A DNA stretch of 64,000 nt, from assembly GCA_029948255.1 (NCBI GenBank), contig JALIZF010001614.1, positions 248,001 through 312,000 on the forward strand, given 5' to 3'. Numbering within the stretch: the stretch's first letter is position 1; every line of letters begins with the position of its first letter. A program made the translations under genes and the position numbers. Positions 12,237 to 24,120 of the stretch are shown here, piece after piece. The notes beneath the pieces were generated by a model that saw only the letters and a list, made by a program, of their open reading frames with translations, was not told the origin of the DNA and made no database searches. The stretch comes from Telmatactis stephensoni. Lineage: Eukaryota; Cnidaria; Anthozoa; Actiniaria; Isophelliidae.

Positions 12237-12402
12237 ATATAAAACGAAACACTGATTCGTGGGCCGAGACTTGATTCTTTTACAAAATTATTGGAGTGAC
12301 ATCTTTGAAGCACAGTAGCTTGGGTTTAAGTTCTAAGCGAGACAAAATGTGATTGCTGACATTAAAACACTGATTTATACAAAGTTATGATATGTTTACT
12401 CA

Positions 12403-12551
12403 TAGAGTGTTCGCACTTAATGCGTGAAACAAATAATAATAATTACTACTATTAAATAGCGTTGATTAGACAATAGGAAACAAAGGAATTTGCATAACTT
12501 ATCACCTATTTTGTAATATTTATGCTGCACGGATTTAGTGCGAGCACTCTA
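12403..12551. mobile_element. TAGAGTG-ended MITE, copy 3
   Basis: The ends TAGAGTG / CACTCTA have arms sharing CGCACTTAAT against its inverse (ATTTAGTGCG). It is 149 bp and TA-flanked. Confidence 0.7.
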
Positions 12552-12596
12552 GTTTTCACATTATTTGACACAGTGCATTATATACCATGGGAATTT

Positions 12597-12680
12597 CCAT
12601 TTTACATGGCATTTACTCCATTTTACATGTCCATTGACTCTATTTTTCTCCATTTTACATGTCATTTACTCAACATGTAA
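12597..12680. repeat. Short tandem repeat with unit near CCATTTTACATG
   Basis: Three copies of CCATTTTACATG with spacers CATTTACT or CATTGACT occur in 80 bp. Confidence 0.6.
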
Positions 12681-12760
12681 AAGTATGATACCTATGTGGA
12701 TAGCATTCTCGAGGATCCAGGGCATCAGAGGTTGGGGGAAGTCTTTGTTTGCTTATAACA

Positions 12761-13017
12761 TTAGAGATGTCCTGGGTCTCCGAGAAATACTTTCGTAAAA
12801 CTGAGTTTTCCAAAACAGCAGAATTTTATAAGGTGCACGCATGCTGTAGATACGTACTTTGTAATACTAAGTTGTCCAAAGTCTCCTTCAGGACCAATCA
12901 CTGCACAAAATGACAGAAAACCAAAAGTAGCATATAACCAGCTGAAGGCCATGACAGACATCAGAAACTGTCCAAGCTGAATGTAGGCCAGCACGATTGC
13001 CGGCATCATCAACAAAC
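12761..13017 (-). CDS. Dispatched-like copy 2, last exon
   Basis: The acceptor (gctgtag) at 13019-13018 starts the frame in phase 1, matching the donor at 13731. It encodes LLMMPAIVLAYIQLGQFL, then SWLYATFGFLSFCAVIGPEGDFGQLS, typical of the last two membrane segments and C-terminal end of Dispatched proteins. A stop follows at 12761 after about 35 residues of ordinary composition; an alternative donor (AAGTACGTA) near 12855 could skip that tail. The exon is intact although the exon before it is broken. Confidence 0.7.
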
Positions 13018-13114
13018 CTACAGCACAGATGGCAATTATAAATTGCTATATTTAAAGTGGATTGTTATGGACATTGTAATGCTCTTCTTTCCAGGGGTTG
13101 GTTTAGTAATGCAG

Positions 13115-13405
13115 CATGGAACAAGAAACTACCGACCCTCAACTCGCCAGTGTGTTTTTGAATGAGGGAGAAAAACCGGGAACCAGGGAAAACCGTCGAA
13201 GAAAGGAAGAAAACATACCAACAAACTCAACTCACATGAAGTATCCCTTCGGGAATCGAATCAGGGATCTTTCAGAGATTCCCGGCTCGGGCCATACGTG
13301 AATTGAGTGAGTTTGATGTGCTGTTGTCTGTCTTGTCGGTTTTTCTCCGGGTTCTCCGGTTTTTCCTCCCTCGGCATGTAGAGTATAACAAATAAAGTCG
13401 TGGGG
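13115..13405. mobile_element. Two SINE fragments, head to head
   Basis: On the minus strand, 13310-13115 contains a B-box-like GATTCGATTCCC followed by GAGTTGAGTTTGTTGGT and TCCGGTTTTTCTCC-type text, as in tRNA-derived SINEs of cnidarians. On the plus strand, 13320-13405 repeats the second half (GGTTTTTCTCCGGGTTCTCC). The two form an imperfect inverted repeat. Confidence 0.5.
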
Positions 13406-13464
13406 AGTGTGGAGGGGGGAGTTCAGTGGAGTGTCCACTGTGAAATTTTATATTTATTTATTTA

Positions 13465-13720
13465 ATGTTGCATTCACACCAACTAAACTAGTTTAACTAA
13501 ACCAGGTTTAGATTTTTCCAATTTATTGATAATTCTGCTGCATGTGTTACCTTTATAAGACAAATTCCAAACGACCTTGGCAAGATATGCAAATCAAATA
13601 GGCTTTCGCCTCTTTTAATGGTAAGGTGCGCATGCATGCTACTGATGAGCTACTAATTTTTAGCCTTGTTTGGTTAAACCACTTTTAAGTATGTTTAACT
13701 GGTTGGTGTGAATGCAGCAT
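13465..13720. mobile_element. MITE next to a 5' splice site
   Basis: The inverted ends ATGTTGCATTCACACCAAC and GGTTGGTGTGAATGCAGCAT enclose 256 bp, bordered by TTA/TAA as in PIF/Harbinger-type insertions. The element lies 11 bp from the donor of the large copy 2 exon. Confidence 0.7.
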
Positions 13721-13731
13721 AAGTCATGTAC

Positions 13732-16357
13732 CTGTTACGAATGTTGTTACTGCAGCCATAAGAATTGCAGATCCAATATGCGATAATGAATAACGCACTC
13801 GTTCTTTCCTGTCGTCCTTATTCGGTGCAAGTCGATAAGCTACACCATAATGCAGGGTAAAGTCGATAGAAAGACCAACAGATACTGACAGCACAATAGA
13901 CTCCAACACACTAAGCTGCCATCCTATCAGTACAAGTACACCAACGGTGATTGCCAGGATGCCAATAATGGTAATGATAGCATATACACTGATGAAGATG
14001 TTTAAAGTGGTCAGCAACATCACACCAAAGGCAATCCCTATGGAGATACCCATTGATGAAATTGTACCCTTCTGAAGACTGTACTGCAAGCTGTACATGT
14101 CAAGATATTTACAAACAACCGAGCCATTTTTCAATTTGGGAGGAGCATCGGAGAGCTGCTTGCTTGACCAATCTTTCAATTGATTCCAGAATCGATCCAT
14201 TTTGTCGTATTCCGCACTCCAAGTTACATTAGAGAAAAAGTACATGGTCATGACTCTGACTTTACCACTTTTAATGTCGTAGTATCTTTGGGGTGACGTT
14301 ATCTGTCCTAAACATTTTTCTACGACGTCTTTAGGATATGGAAAACTTGTGTTGGCACAACAAGGGTTGCTGCTGGGTAGAGTACACTTACGAATGATAT
14401 CTTGCATGAAGCAGAGTGATCCCCCGGACCGCCAGGTACTGTGAAAGAACGACTGACTTGAAAGACTGTTACACAATGAGAGCAACCACTTTTGGGTCTC
14501 TGCTGTGAAATCCAACCCAAATGCATCATCGTATTCAAAAGTTCCTTTGTCATCTGGATCCAAATGATTGCCATTATCTTGTGCCTTCAGCCCCCATACC
14601 AACTCGATCCACATCCCCCCCTTACTTTCACTAGCGGAACGAAACTGTTGCCTTATATGAAGATTGTATTGCTCAATTGTACTGCTAGACGAAAAAACTT
14701 GGAATTCTTTACTTGTTGGCAATTGGAAGCCGGGATAAACCAAACTCACGCACAAAAACCCAATGGTCAATCCAATGAACAGAAAAATCCACAAAAAGTG
14801 CAGGCGCTTCTTGAGTACTGCATTAGGTAACCAGTTTTCGAATAGCTTTTGGCTAATTTTGGAGAAAAATGAGCTATAATTAGGAATAAAGTGACATGGA
14901 AAATCGATGCCCCAGCAGATACGACATGCAAGGCTTTGGTCGTTGGCCTCTCTTCTTCCCGTCCTATTGACTGTTTTAGAAATGTCTTGGATGTCTCCTC
15001 TTTCATCACACCTCTCAATTTTCTCATTGTCTGGTTCAGACCTGGGCCTGTCTTCGATGTCTTCGTATCTTGGTTCCCCAGCTCTGGTTTTCCAGTTAAT
15101 CTCATGCCTGAGTTCTTTTGGGATTTGGTCAATCGTCCGTTTGCGAACCCATCGTTCATGCAACATTACAATAATTGGAAACCACGTTATCATTAATAAA
15201 TAGTTGGTCAAAATTGATAGACCAGCGTAGATGCCGAACGCCTTAATAGAAGTGATGTGAGATCAAAGATTGGCAAAAAACGCGGCTGACGTAGTGAAAC
15301 TGGTGACAACTCCTGCATTGGGACTCGCAAGTTTCGTCTGCCTGAAGATATCATAGTAGACAAAGGCATCATCGGCTCCAATTCCCACAAGAAATACCAG
15401 AGTGACGAGATTCAAGAATGGAAAAAACTTGATTCTAAAGACAACGTTATATAGAAAGTACGAGAGTGCAAAAGCCAAAAGGACAGTCAACATTGCACAG
15501 AACGAAAGAATGATAGACTTCAGGAACTGAAGAAACACATGATCAATAATACAAACACCAGAGCAATTCCAGCGTATTTCGCATTGTCTAGAATAAGCCT
15601 GTCAAAAAGTCTGAATCTGAAGCGTCTGAAGTAAAATGCAACTACTTTGACACAATTGTATTCTGGAAATGAGTCCTTGAGGTGTTTCTCATATATATAA
15701 TTGTGGAGGTCATATCAACGCCACTCAATTGGAGAATAAATCATCGAATACTTTAGACTGGTCTGGGATGGGGTTTTCAGAAACTCGCTGTCAGTCAGTT
15801 CATGCAGGATGATAACGACGGCGCGGTTGAAACTACAAATGCATGGAACAGTTGGACAACCTTTAGGTCCTGCAGAGAATTTGTCAAATTTTGTACTATT
15901 ACATGTACAGTCTTTCGTAAGCAGTCCTTGAGCAAAATATACTGAGCAGTTCTGAAAATCTTTCAAAGCTGCATTTACATCCTGGGTAGTTAGTGCATCA
16001 CATCCTGGCTTGCCTCTAAACTGAGCAACAAGTTCACCTAACGATAAACTTTTGCAACACTGAGGACAAGCTCCATAGTAATACCAATAATATTCACGGG
16101 GGACAGATTTCATAATCTTCTTCTCCAAGTGACACATTGACTTCAAATTTTCTGCCGTGAAAAGGTTTCCTGATGTCGATTGGAATACAAGCCGATCAGA
16201 GTAGCCGTAGTACAACCTCGGGCAACTTGAGCCGACTACTGAGCTACGACGTTTTCTATGAACCGAGGAGGACAAAGCCCCGTGCAGAGCTAGACGCCTC
16301 AAAAAGTTTATGGGTATTCATTCTGTTACTGAGTTCTGTTCCTCTTGGTTCAAAACC
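13732..16357 (-). pseudogene. Dispatched-like copy 2, large exon, broken
   Basis: The acceptor (ttccttcttatag) at 16359-16358 and donor ACAG|GTACAT at 13732/13731 bound 2.6 kb homologous to the exon at 1-888 and beyond. Recognisable parts are GFEPRGTELSNR; the Cys-rich loop; GIGADDAFVYYDIF, the first RND GxxxD-type motif (about 15370); and SVGLSIDFTLHYGVAYRLA, the second (about 13850). Four lesions break it: a frameshift near 16302, TGA at about 15715 where copy 1 reads AGC, a frameshift near 15535, and TGA at about 15263. A 495-codon frame (15211-13724) stays open, so loss is recent or that part alone is used. No TM1 exon is present upstream. Confidence 0.75.
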
Positions 16358-17216
16358 CTATAAGAAGGAAATCAAACAATTAGACCAGATGTGAAGGGGT
16401 GTCTCTAGGAAACAGCTGTTCACCATTGTTGCCTTTCGTGACGTCACATATTTTCACAGTGGCAGCGAAACGCATAGAAAGGTTTATACTTCATGACTGA
16501 ATGTCCGCATAGTCGCTCTTTGGGTTAGGTTTAGAGTAAATATTAGGAAGACGACTATATGGCATTCAGCCATGAAGTAGTTACCCATAGAATGGAGTCC
16601 AAGTAGTAAGGGTCAAAAATATCCCCAATTGGCTCAAATCTCAAATAACTGTTTGGCTAAAATTGTTTTGTATTGGTCAGTTAGGTGGCTATATATCTTA
16701 TGTATTGGTCAGTTAGGTGGCTATATATCTTATGCCAGAAATCCATTGTATGGATAAAATCTTGAAGCAATTTTTGACAATTGTCAAGATGAACAAAACC
16801 CTTTTCTATGGAAGTAACTTTCACCCTACGAGGTCTGATAAAGCAGGCTACGATGTTTCCTGATGTGAAATTTCAGTCTTTTTTTTTTGAAAATGACCCC
16901 TAAAAGGTATCTGAGTGGGAGTGGCAACAATTCATTTCTACTCTTAAAAGGTACCAATTCAAAAACAATAATGGATTAAAGTAATGAAACACTTTGTTAT
17001 CGATGTGCTTTGTCCCTGACCCCCCCCCCCCCCCCCCCTGGAGAAAAATAATGAGAACTCTTTCAAACCACAATTTTCTGGAGTAAACTTTAATGCTAAT
17101 AATTGCACCAAATTTTAGGAGTTACTCGAATGTTTTCTGTTTTCTGCCTGTGATAAATTATCGGGTAATCTTCAAGTGGCATTCAATGCAACAGTGTGAA
17201 AAATGTAAATAAGTAA
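16358..17216. other. Region upstream of copy 2: repeats only
   Basis: It holds a TGACGTCA palindrome (16439-16446), an inverted repeat at 16487-16580 (arms sharing ACTTCATG and CATTCAG), a 32-bp sequence duplicated in tandem (16671-16702, 16703-16734), and a run of 19 C (17020-17038). No first exons for copy 2 were found. Confidence 0.6.
16671..16734. repeat. Perfect 32-bp tandem duplication
   Basis: Two identical adjacent copies begin TATTGGTCAGTTAGG. Confidence 0.9.
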
Positions 17217-17251
17217 GAGGCCGAAGATTTCTGATCTTTGAACTTTTTAGT

Positions 17252-18262
17252 TTCAAAGATCAGAAATCTTCGGCCTCAAAAGTAGAAATGAAAGAGTTAT
17301 ATAGGCTGTTTAAGAATCAAAACTCAAAAGTACATCAAAACATAGATAGTCCGCAAACAATAGATCAATTCATAACTATGAATGAAAACCAAGATCCACA
17401 CCTTAATTCAGAAATATCAACTCAAGAAATTTCAGACGCTATAAAAAGACTTGAAAATGGTAAATCACCTGGTAAATACAATATTTTGAATGAGTTGCTA
17501 TTGCGAAGAACATCTAATATCTTCACTAACACGACTTTTCAATATAGTATCATTTCGAATCATTTCCCTGAAGAATGGAGTTATGGTTTTATTATACCGA
17601 TATTTAAAAAAGGAGACCCAAGTCTTGCGGAAAATTATTGTGGTATAACTTTGTTATCATGTTTCGGGAAATTGTTTCCTCAAATTCTTAACAAAAGACG
17701 TTTTAATATTATTTAGAAACTAATGAGATATTACCCAGTGAACTATTGGGCTTTAGAGCTAAACACAGTACAATTGACAATATTCTAATTCTCAAAACAC
17801 TGGTAGATAAATACGTGAAAAACAAAAAGAAAAAAACAAAAATTATCTGTTTACGTGTTTTGTGGATTTTAAAAAGGCACTTGACTCGATTCCGAGAAAT
17901 AAATTATTTGAAAAAATCAGGAAGATTGGAATGTCAAGTAACTTTTATGCTGTGCTCACCTCCTTGTATTCCAATGACAAATCAGCAGTGAAAATTGATG
18001 AAACAGTTACGAAGAGTTTCAAATGTTACAAAGGAGTTAAGCAAGGGTGTATAGTATCTCCCACACTATTTAATATATTCTTACACGATTTACCAGAAGT
18101 TCTCAATGATGATGCGTCGAACCTAACAGTGGTAACTAACTATAGAATAAAAGGTCTTTTGTATGCAGATGATTTAGTTTTGATCTCACAAACGAAGTCG
18201 GGTCTTCAACATCAATTAAACAAACTACAATATTTTTGTGATGTGTCAAAAATATGTTACTA
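17252..18262 (+). pseudogene. LINE reverse transcriptase, frameshifted
   Basis: The frame starts inside the hairpin and runs to 17716 with GKSPGKYNILNE, PEEWSYGFIIPIFKKGDP and GITLLSCFGK. It shifts near 17700 (GFRAKHSTIDNILILK), again near 17835 (FVDFKKALDSIPRNKLFEK), and then carries CYKGVKQGCIVSPTLFNIF and the catalytic LLYADDLVLIS (about 18160). At least two frameshifts make it inactive. Confidence 0.85.
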
Positions 18263-18628
18263 ATTTGGACAAAACTAAAATTATGGTTTTTAACAACAGT
18301 GGCAAAAGAATGAACAATTTTGAATTCTATCTTAAAAAACTAAACTTGAGAATGTGAAAAGCCATAAATATCTAGGATTAAACTTTAATACTTTTGGAAC
18401 TTTTAACAATGCAAGAGAAGAATTAAAGAAAGATTGCGTTAAAAGCACTATTTAAACTTAGAAAAGATCTTGGAAGTCACTTTTTAGAACAGATATCTCC
18501 TAACTAGTAAAACTAATAACTCTCTAATTAAACCTATTCTGTTATATGGAAGTGAGGTTTGGGGCGTTGATATCAAGGACAACATTGATAATGATCCTGC
18601 CGAAACGGTTCATACAAAATTTTGTAAA

Positions 18629-19426
18629 ATGTTACTTGGAGTGAACAAAAGAGCGTCCAATAATGCATGTAGATCTGAACTCGGATTAATTCCTTTGAGA
18701 GTCGACGCAAAACTGAGAGTAGTAAAATTCTGGATTAACTTCGTGATCTCCGACAAAACAAAATTATCTCACTTAACTATACAGGACTGCAACCATGCTA
18801 ACACCCCATGTAGCTGGAGTAGAAAAGCAAAACCTATTTTGGATAAATTGGGTTACAGTTTTGTATGGAATCAAAAGTTTGACAAAACAAAAAAGAAAAT
18901 AATAGTTAAGCAAATAAAACAAAGACTAGAGGATATTGAAATACAAGTTTGGTTTGAAGAAATTCACAACGATATGGGTAGGAAAGACTCCCAAAAAAAT
19001 AAACTTAGAACTTATAGAACCTTTAAAATAATCTATAAGCAAGAAAATTACCTTAAAGGGGTCAGCAATATCAAGCATAGAATAGCACTAACAAAACTAA
19101 GAATTAGTAACCACTACTTACAAATTGAAAGGGGGAGACATTCACGTCCTTATATCAAAGCAGAAGAAAGAATATGTCCTATATGTGAACAAGGAGTTGA
19201 AGATGAAAAACACTTTCTTCTAAAATGTCCCCCCTATTCAACCAAAAGAAAAGAATTAATAAATAAGATAAATACAATCACAAACAAAAAACTTGAATTC
19301 TTAAGCGATGAAGAACAATTCCAAATTTTAATTAATCCAAATGAAAAAATACAAAAAATTATCGCAAAATATGTTTACGAATGTTTTGAAGAAAGAAAAG
19401 GAATTTTAGCACAAACAAACGGATAA
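18629..19426 (+). pseudogene. LINE C-terminal domain
   Basis: This 265-codon open frame begins LLGVNKRASNNACRSELG, which normally follows the reverse transcriptase, and contains CPICEQGVEDEKHFLLKCP, a CxxC...HxxxxC knuckle typical of LINE C-termini. The interval 18263-18628 linking it to the RT is frameshifted. The start is a codon-frame boundary, not a true initiator. Confidence 0.8.
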
Positions 19427-19739
19427 CACTGTTATGAGACATGAAATACAAGTGATATTATCCTGCTAGCAGAGCCTTCTTTAAAGACTCTGCTCGCAGG
19501 ATAAAAGTAAAGTAAAGAAATTATAGTTTACATTATATATTGTTCTGTTATTTAATTATTCTTTTATTAGCATATATCTGATTTACTTGTAAAGGTAAAA
19601 AGAGCTAATAAAAATGTCTGTCTGTCTGTCTAAGTAATGATAGATTGATGCTAACTAATGATAGTCTGAAAGTCTAAATTTATTTGAACAAACTTCAATT
19701 AGAGACCTTAAGATTGACGTTTTTGGCAAACAAGCGTCA

Positions 19740-21590
19740 AAAATTGACCTAGATTTTGATTTTATAGCGGAGCTCCCGCGCGGAGCACCATACCTAAGAA
19801 AAAATGGTAACCCATCAAGTTGATTTTTCATGGCTTGAGTATGCGTCACTTCCGTACGTCCGTCCGTGTACATCGCGATGCTGATTGGCTGATTGATTTT
19901 TGGCGCCAACTTGACGCGCGCTGACACTTTGAAAACTGAAAATGTAATATAAAAATTAGGTACTACCTAATAGCGGAGCTCCCATTTAAATAAATAATAA
20001 TAATTTTAATACTTTGTTTTTGACTTTTTTGATTCAAATGAATTGGGCTTCCTGTGGTAATAGGCAAACAAAGATTGTATTTTGTTGCCTACAGTGATAT
20101 TTATTCAGATTCAGTCAGATTATATAATTGACTTTGTAGCAGTGGTACATGATTCTCAGAAATAGAATGCAAATTAAAATCCCTCAAACTCATTTAATTC
20201 ACATAAATACTGAACCATTTCAACATCCTTCAATTAAACTAGACATTGCAGAACATTATATTTGGATTTTTCTGTCTTGACAATATGATGCAGATAAATA
20301 GTTGTCTTCACACAAAACAAGAATTCTCTCTTCCAGGTTACACTAATCATGACTTTAGATGTAGTTGTAAAACAACTCACAACAACTACTAATAGCAGAG
20401 CTCCAATTTCAATTTTAATATTTTTTGTTCTTGATTCAAATGAATTGGGTTTCCTGTGGTAATTGCCCAATATATTTAGGTTGTTGAAATGAAGACTATT
20501 TTAAAAATCATTTGTTTTAGTTTGTACATGCCCTTTGATCTCCTGTGATATTCAGATTCACTGTCAGATTTCATAATTGACTTTGTAGTTGTTCATAATT
20601 CTCAGAAATAGAAACAAAAATCTCCAAAACCTTTTTTATATTGATACAAGTAATTAAACCTTTTCAACATCCTGGATATTGCAGAACAACATATCTTGAT
20701 TTGTCTGTCTTCACTATATTGTGACATCTTGTTTTTTTGTGGTTGTTGTTGTTGTTGTTGTTTTGTTTTGTTTTATAATGTAGATCGAATAAAATGACAC
20801 ACTAGGTGAATACTTGTCTCTTCCAGATTACACTCTGATAATACAATTTTTAAAACGTGGTTCATAAAAACAGCTGATTGACATAACAAGAAAACAAGGA
20901 ATTAAGCATTTGCAATTTGCATTTAAGGTCTCATAGGTCTCATTAAATTCCTGAGCTGTATTTACACATAAGTGGGGTTGAAATAAGTTCAAAATCATTA
21001 ATATTTTTACTAATTTTAATATTCAAAGTAGTACAAAAAGTTCACTGGTGAAAACAAAATGCTGCTAGCTGTACATGTCATGTACTTGATTGTTTATTTA
21101 AACTTGGCCACAGTTTAACGTACATAAACGTTTACTTTTTTTAAGTCATCAATCCCCAAATAAAAGATAAAAGATCAAATATAGGTACAAGAGATTTTTG
21201 ACATCATTTTCTGGCCAGGGTCTTTACCTTGAAGTGCTTTCCTTGTTGAGTTTTAATCCTCGTTTCACGCTCAATGCAGACGATTTCTTGATTTTGGCTA
21301 GATTTTTAAGCAGCTTTACTGATGAAGGTATCTTCACGAAACGAAGAATACATGCACGATCCTCAATGACTCATTCATTATGAGAAATTTTTGAAGCTAC
21401 GAATCCAACTAAAAATTTGTCTAACTTTGAAAATGTTTTCTGTGTCCTTCGTCTAGCGAGCAGTTTTTGAAACGACACCGGACCCGAAAAAATATTCAAA
21501 CGTACGTTTTTTTCGCTTTAACCCGTCAAGTTTGGCACAGATAAATGATCATGAAAATCGCTAAATTCTTACGAGGTTTCGAGAATAATA
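19740..21590. repeat. Left arm of giant inverted repeat
   Basis: In reverse complement it matches 21870-24060: AATTAGGTACTACCTAATAG with the AGCGGAGCTCC hinge, the GAATTGGGCTTCCTGTGG stretch, and GGCCAGGGTCTTTACCTTG against CAAGGTAAAGACCCTGGCC. Homology is interrupted by many small indels. No gene is seen. Confidence 0.75.
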
Positions 21591-21870
21591 GCGGAGCTCC
21601 CGCGCGGGCCGAAGGCCCGCGCGAGCGGAGCACCATACCTAAGAAAAAATGGTAACCCATCCAGTTGATTTTTCATGGACACACAGGGAGCCCAACGGCT
21701 GTACGTCCGTCCGTACATACATACATACATACATACGTCCGTACGTCCGTGTACATCGCGATGCTGATTGGCTGATTGCTTTTTGGCGCCAACTTGACGC
21801 GCGCTGACACTTTGAAAACTGAAAATTTACAAGTTTCCTTGCAGTTTTAACTTGCAAAGCTTAAAAATAG
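21591..21870. repeat. Centre of the foldback with a GC-rich hairpin
   Basis: GCGCGGGCC-GAA-GGCCCGCGC (21602-21622) forms a perfect stem beside AGCGGAGCTCC. A CATA/ACGTCCGT microsatellite follows near 21700-21745. The same hairpin, inverted, is at 24046-24066. Confidence 0.75.
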
Positions 21871-22822
21871 TATTCTCGAAACCTCGTAAAAATTTAGCGA
21901 TTTTGATGGACATTAATCTGTGCCAATGTTGACAGGTTAAAGCGAAAAAAACCGTACGTTTGAATTTTTTTCGGGCCTGGTGTCGTTTCAAAAACTGCTC
22001 GAAAGACGAAAGACACAGAGGATATTTTCAAAGTTGAACGACTTTTTAGTTGGATTCGTAGTTTAAAAAAATTCCTCATAATGAATGAGTCATTGAGGAT
22101 CGTGTATTCTTCGTTTCGTGAAGATGCCTTCAGTAAAGCTGCTTAAAAATCTAGCCAAAGTTGGAAATAAATCAAGAATCGTCTGCATTGAGCGTGAAAC
22201 GACCGTGAAACAAGGACCAGTATGCTTCGAAAAGACAACAAGGAAAGCACTTCAAGGTAAAGACCCTGGCCAGAAAATGATATCAAAAAGTCTCTTGTAC
22301 CTATATTTGATCTTTTATCTTTGATTTGGGATTGATGACTTAAAAAAAAACCTTTTATGCACGTTGAACTGTGGCCAAGTTTAAAGAAACACTCGATCAA
22401 GCCTTACATGAAATGTACAACGACATTTTGTTTTACGGTGAACTTTTTGCACTAGTTCTAATAATGATAAAATTAGTAAAAAAAAATTAATTTTGAACTT
22501 ATTTCAACCCCACTAATGTGTAAATACAGCTCAAGTTTTGGTCTGGAATTTAATGAAACAATTGACAGGAAAAAAAGAAGGAATTTTGCCATGCAAACTA
22601 GAGTTGTTTTACTTTATTCATCTGGATGAAGTTGCTCAGTGAGCCCTGTGAAGCCTTAAATACAGACTGAAAATGCTTAATTCCTTGTTTTCTTGTTATT
22701 TCAATTAGCTGTTTTTATAATCACTTTAAATTGTATTATCAGTGTAACCTGGAAGAGAAAAGTGGGAGACAAGTATTCACCTAACTAGTGTGTCATTCTA
22801 TTCTACATTAAATAACAAAACA

Positions 22823-22853
<31 letters not shown>

Positions 22854-24120
22854 CACAAAAAAACAAGATGTCACAAATATAGTGAAGACAGACAAATCAA
22901 TATAGTCAATATATGTTGTTCTGTAATATTCAGGATGTCAAAAAGGTTTAATTACTTGTATCAATTTAAAAAAATGTTTTGGAGATTTTGCTTTCTATTT
23001 CTGAAAATTATGAACCCTTACAAAGTCAGTTATGAAATCTGACAGTGAATCTGAATATTGAAATTTACTGTAACAAAGGTCACTGAGCATACAAGCCCAT
23101 ACAATATACAAACCAAAACCAAAACTTATTTTAAAAATGCTTTTTAAATAATCTTCATTTCAACTTTTTCAATTACCACAGGAAGCCCAATTCATTTGAA
23201 TCAAGAACATAAAAAAATTAAAATTGAAATTGGAGCTTTGCTTTTAGGTAGTAGTTGTTTTGAGTTGTTTTACAATTTCATCTAAAGTCATGATTAGTGT
23301 AACCTGGAAGAGAGAATTCTTGTTTCCTGTAAAGACAACTATTTATCAGTGTCATTCTACTCTACATAATACAAAACAAAAAAAAAAAAAACAAGATGCC
23401 ACAATACTGTCAAGACAGAAAAATCTAAATATAATTTTCTGCAATGTCTAATTGTTTAATTGAAGGATGTTGAATTAGGTTCAGTATTTATGTGAATGAA
23501 ATCAGTTTGAGGGATTTTTGCATCCTATTTCTGACAATTATGAAGCACTTACTACTAAGTCAATTATAAAATCTGACACAAATATCTGAATAAATATCAC
23601 TATGGTCACTGAGTTGAAAGCCTTATAATTCTCAGGAGACTGAAGGGCAAGAAATAAAGCTTGATCTATAGTCTTTATTTCAACTTTTACAACAAAATGC
23701 AATCTTTGTTTGCCTATTACCACAGGAAGCCCAATTCATTTGAATCAAAAATGTCAAAATAAAACAAAGTATTTAAAATTATTATTATATTTAAATGGGA
23801 GCTCCGCTATTAGGTAGTACCTAATTTTTATATTATTTTTAAGTTTTGCAAGTTAAAAGTGCAAGGAAACTTGTAAATTTTCAGTTTTCAAAGTGTCAGC
23901 GCGCGTCAAGTTGGCGCCAAAAATCAATCAGCCAATCAGCATCGGGGGGGCGGGCACCGACGGACGGACGGAAGTGACGTATACTCAAGCCATGAAAAAA
24001 TTAACTCGATGTGTTATCATTTTTCTAAAGTATGGTGCTCCGCTCGCGCGGGCCTTCGGCCCGCGCGGGAGCTCCGCTACAAGTTTCCTTGCAGTTTTAA
24101 TTTGCAAAACTTAAAAAGAT
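21870..24120. repeat. Right arm of giant inverted repeat (unit R1)
   Basis: It is the inverse of 19740-21590. It includes a (CAA)n tract (22822-22852, matching GTT at 20738-20760), GGAGCTCCGCTATTAGGTAGTACC at about 23797, and the GC hairpin at 24046. Confidence 0.75.

Larger units (their letters stand above)
17217..19630 (+). mobile_element. Non-LTR retrotransposon (LINE), 5'-truncated and dead
   Basis: It carries a reverse transcriptase, a C-terminal zinc-knuckle-like domain and a TCTG-repeat 3' tail (19614-19630). TAAGTAA borders both sides (17210-17216, 19631-19637) as a possible target duplication. The endonuclease and most of the 5' part are missing. The first 26 bp (17217-17242) are the inverse of 17252-17277, which is itself LINE coding sequence. 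The clade (CR1/L2-like or other) cannot be fixed by eye. Confidence 0.85.

Noticed and set aside
11944..12313. Open frames of about 70-100 codons on both strands rich in Lys/Gln/Thr or Cys/Leu/Val
   Set aside because: They are translations of the AAAC/AAGC microsatellite in several frames at once.
21591..24080. GC hairpin near a CTAG/ATTAG end as a Helitron 3' terminus
   Set aside because: No CTRR end immediately after the hairpin and no Rep/helicase sequence; the hairpin occurs inside the foldback units.
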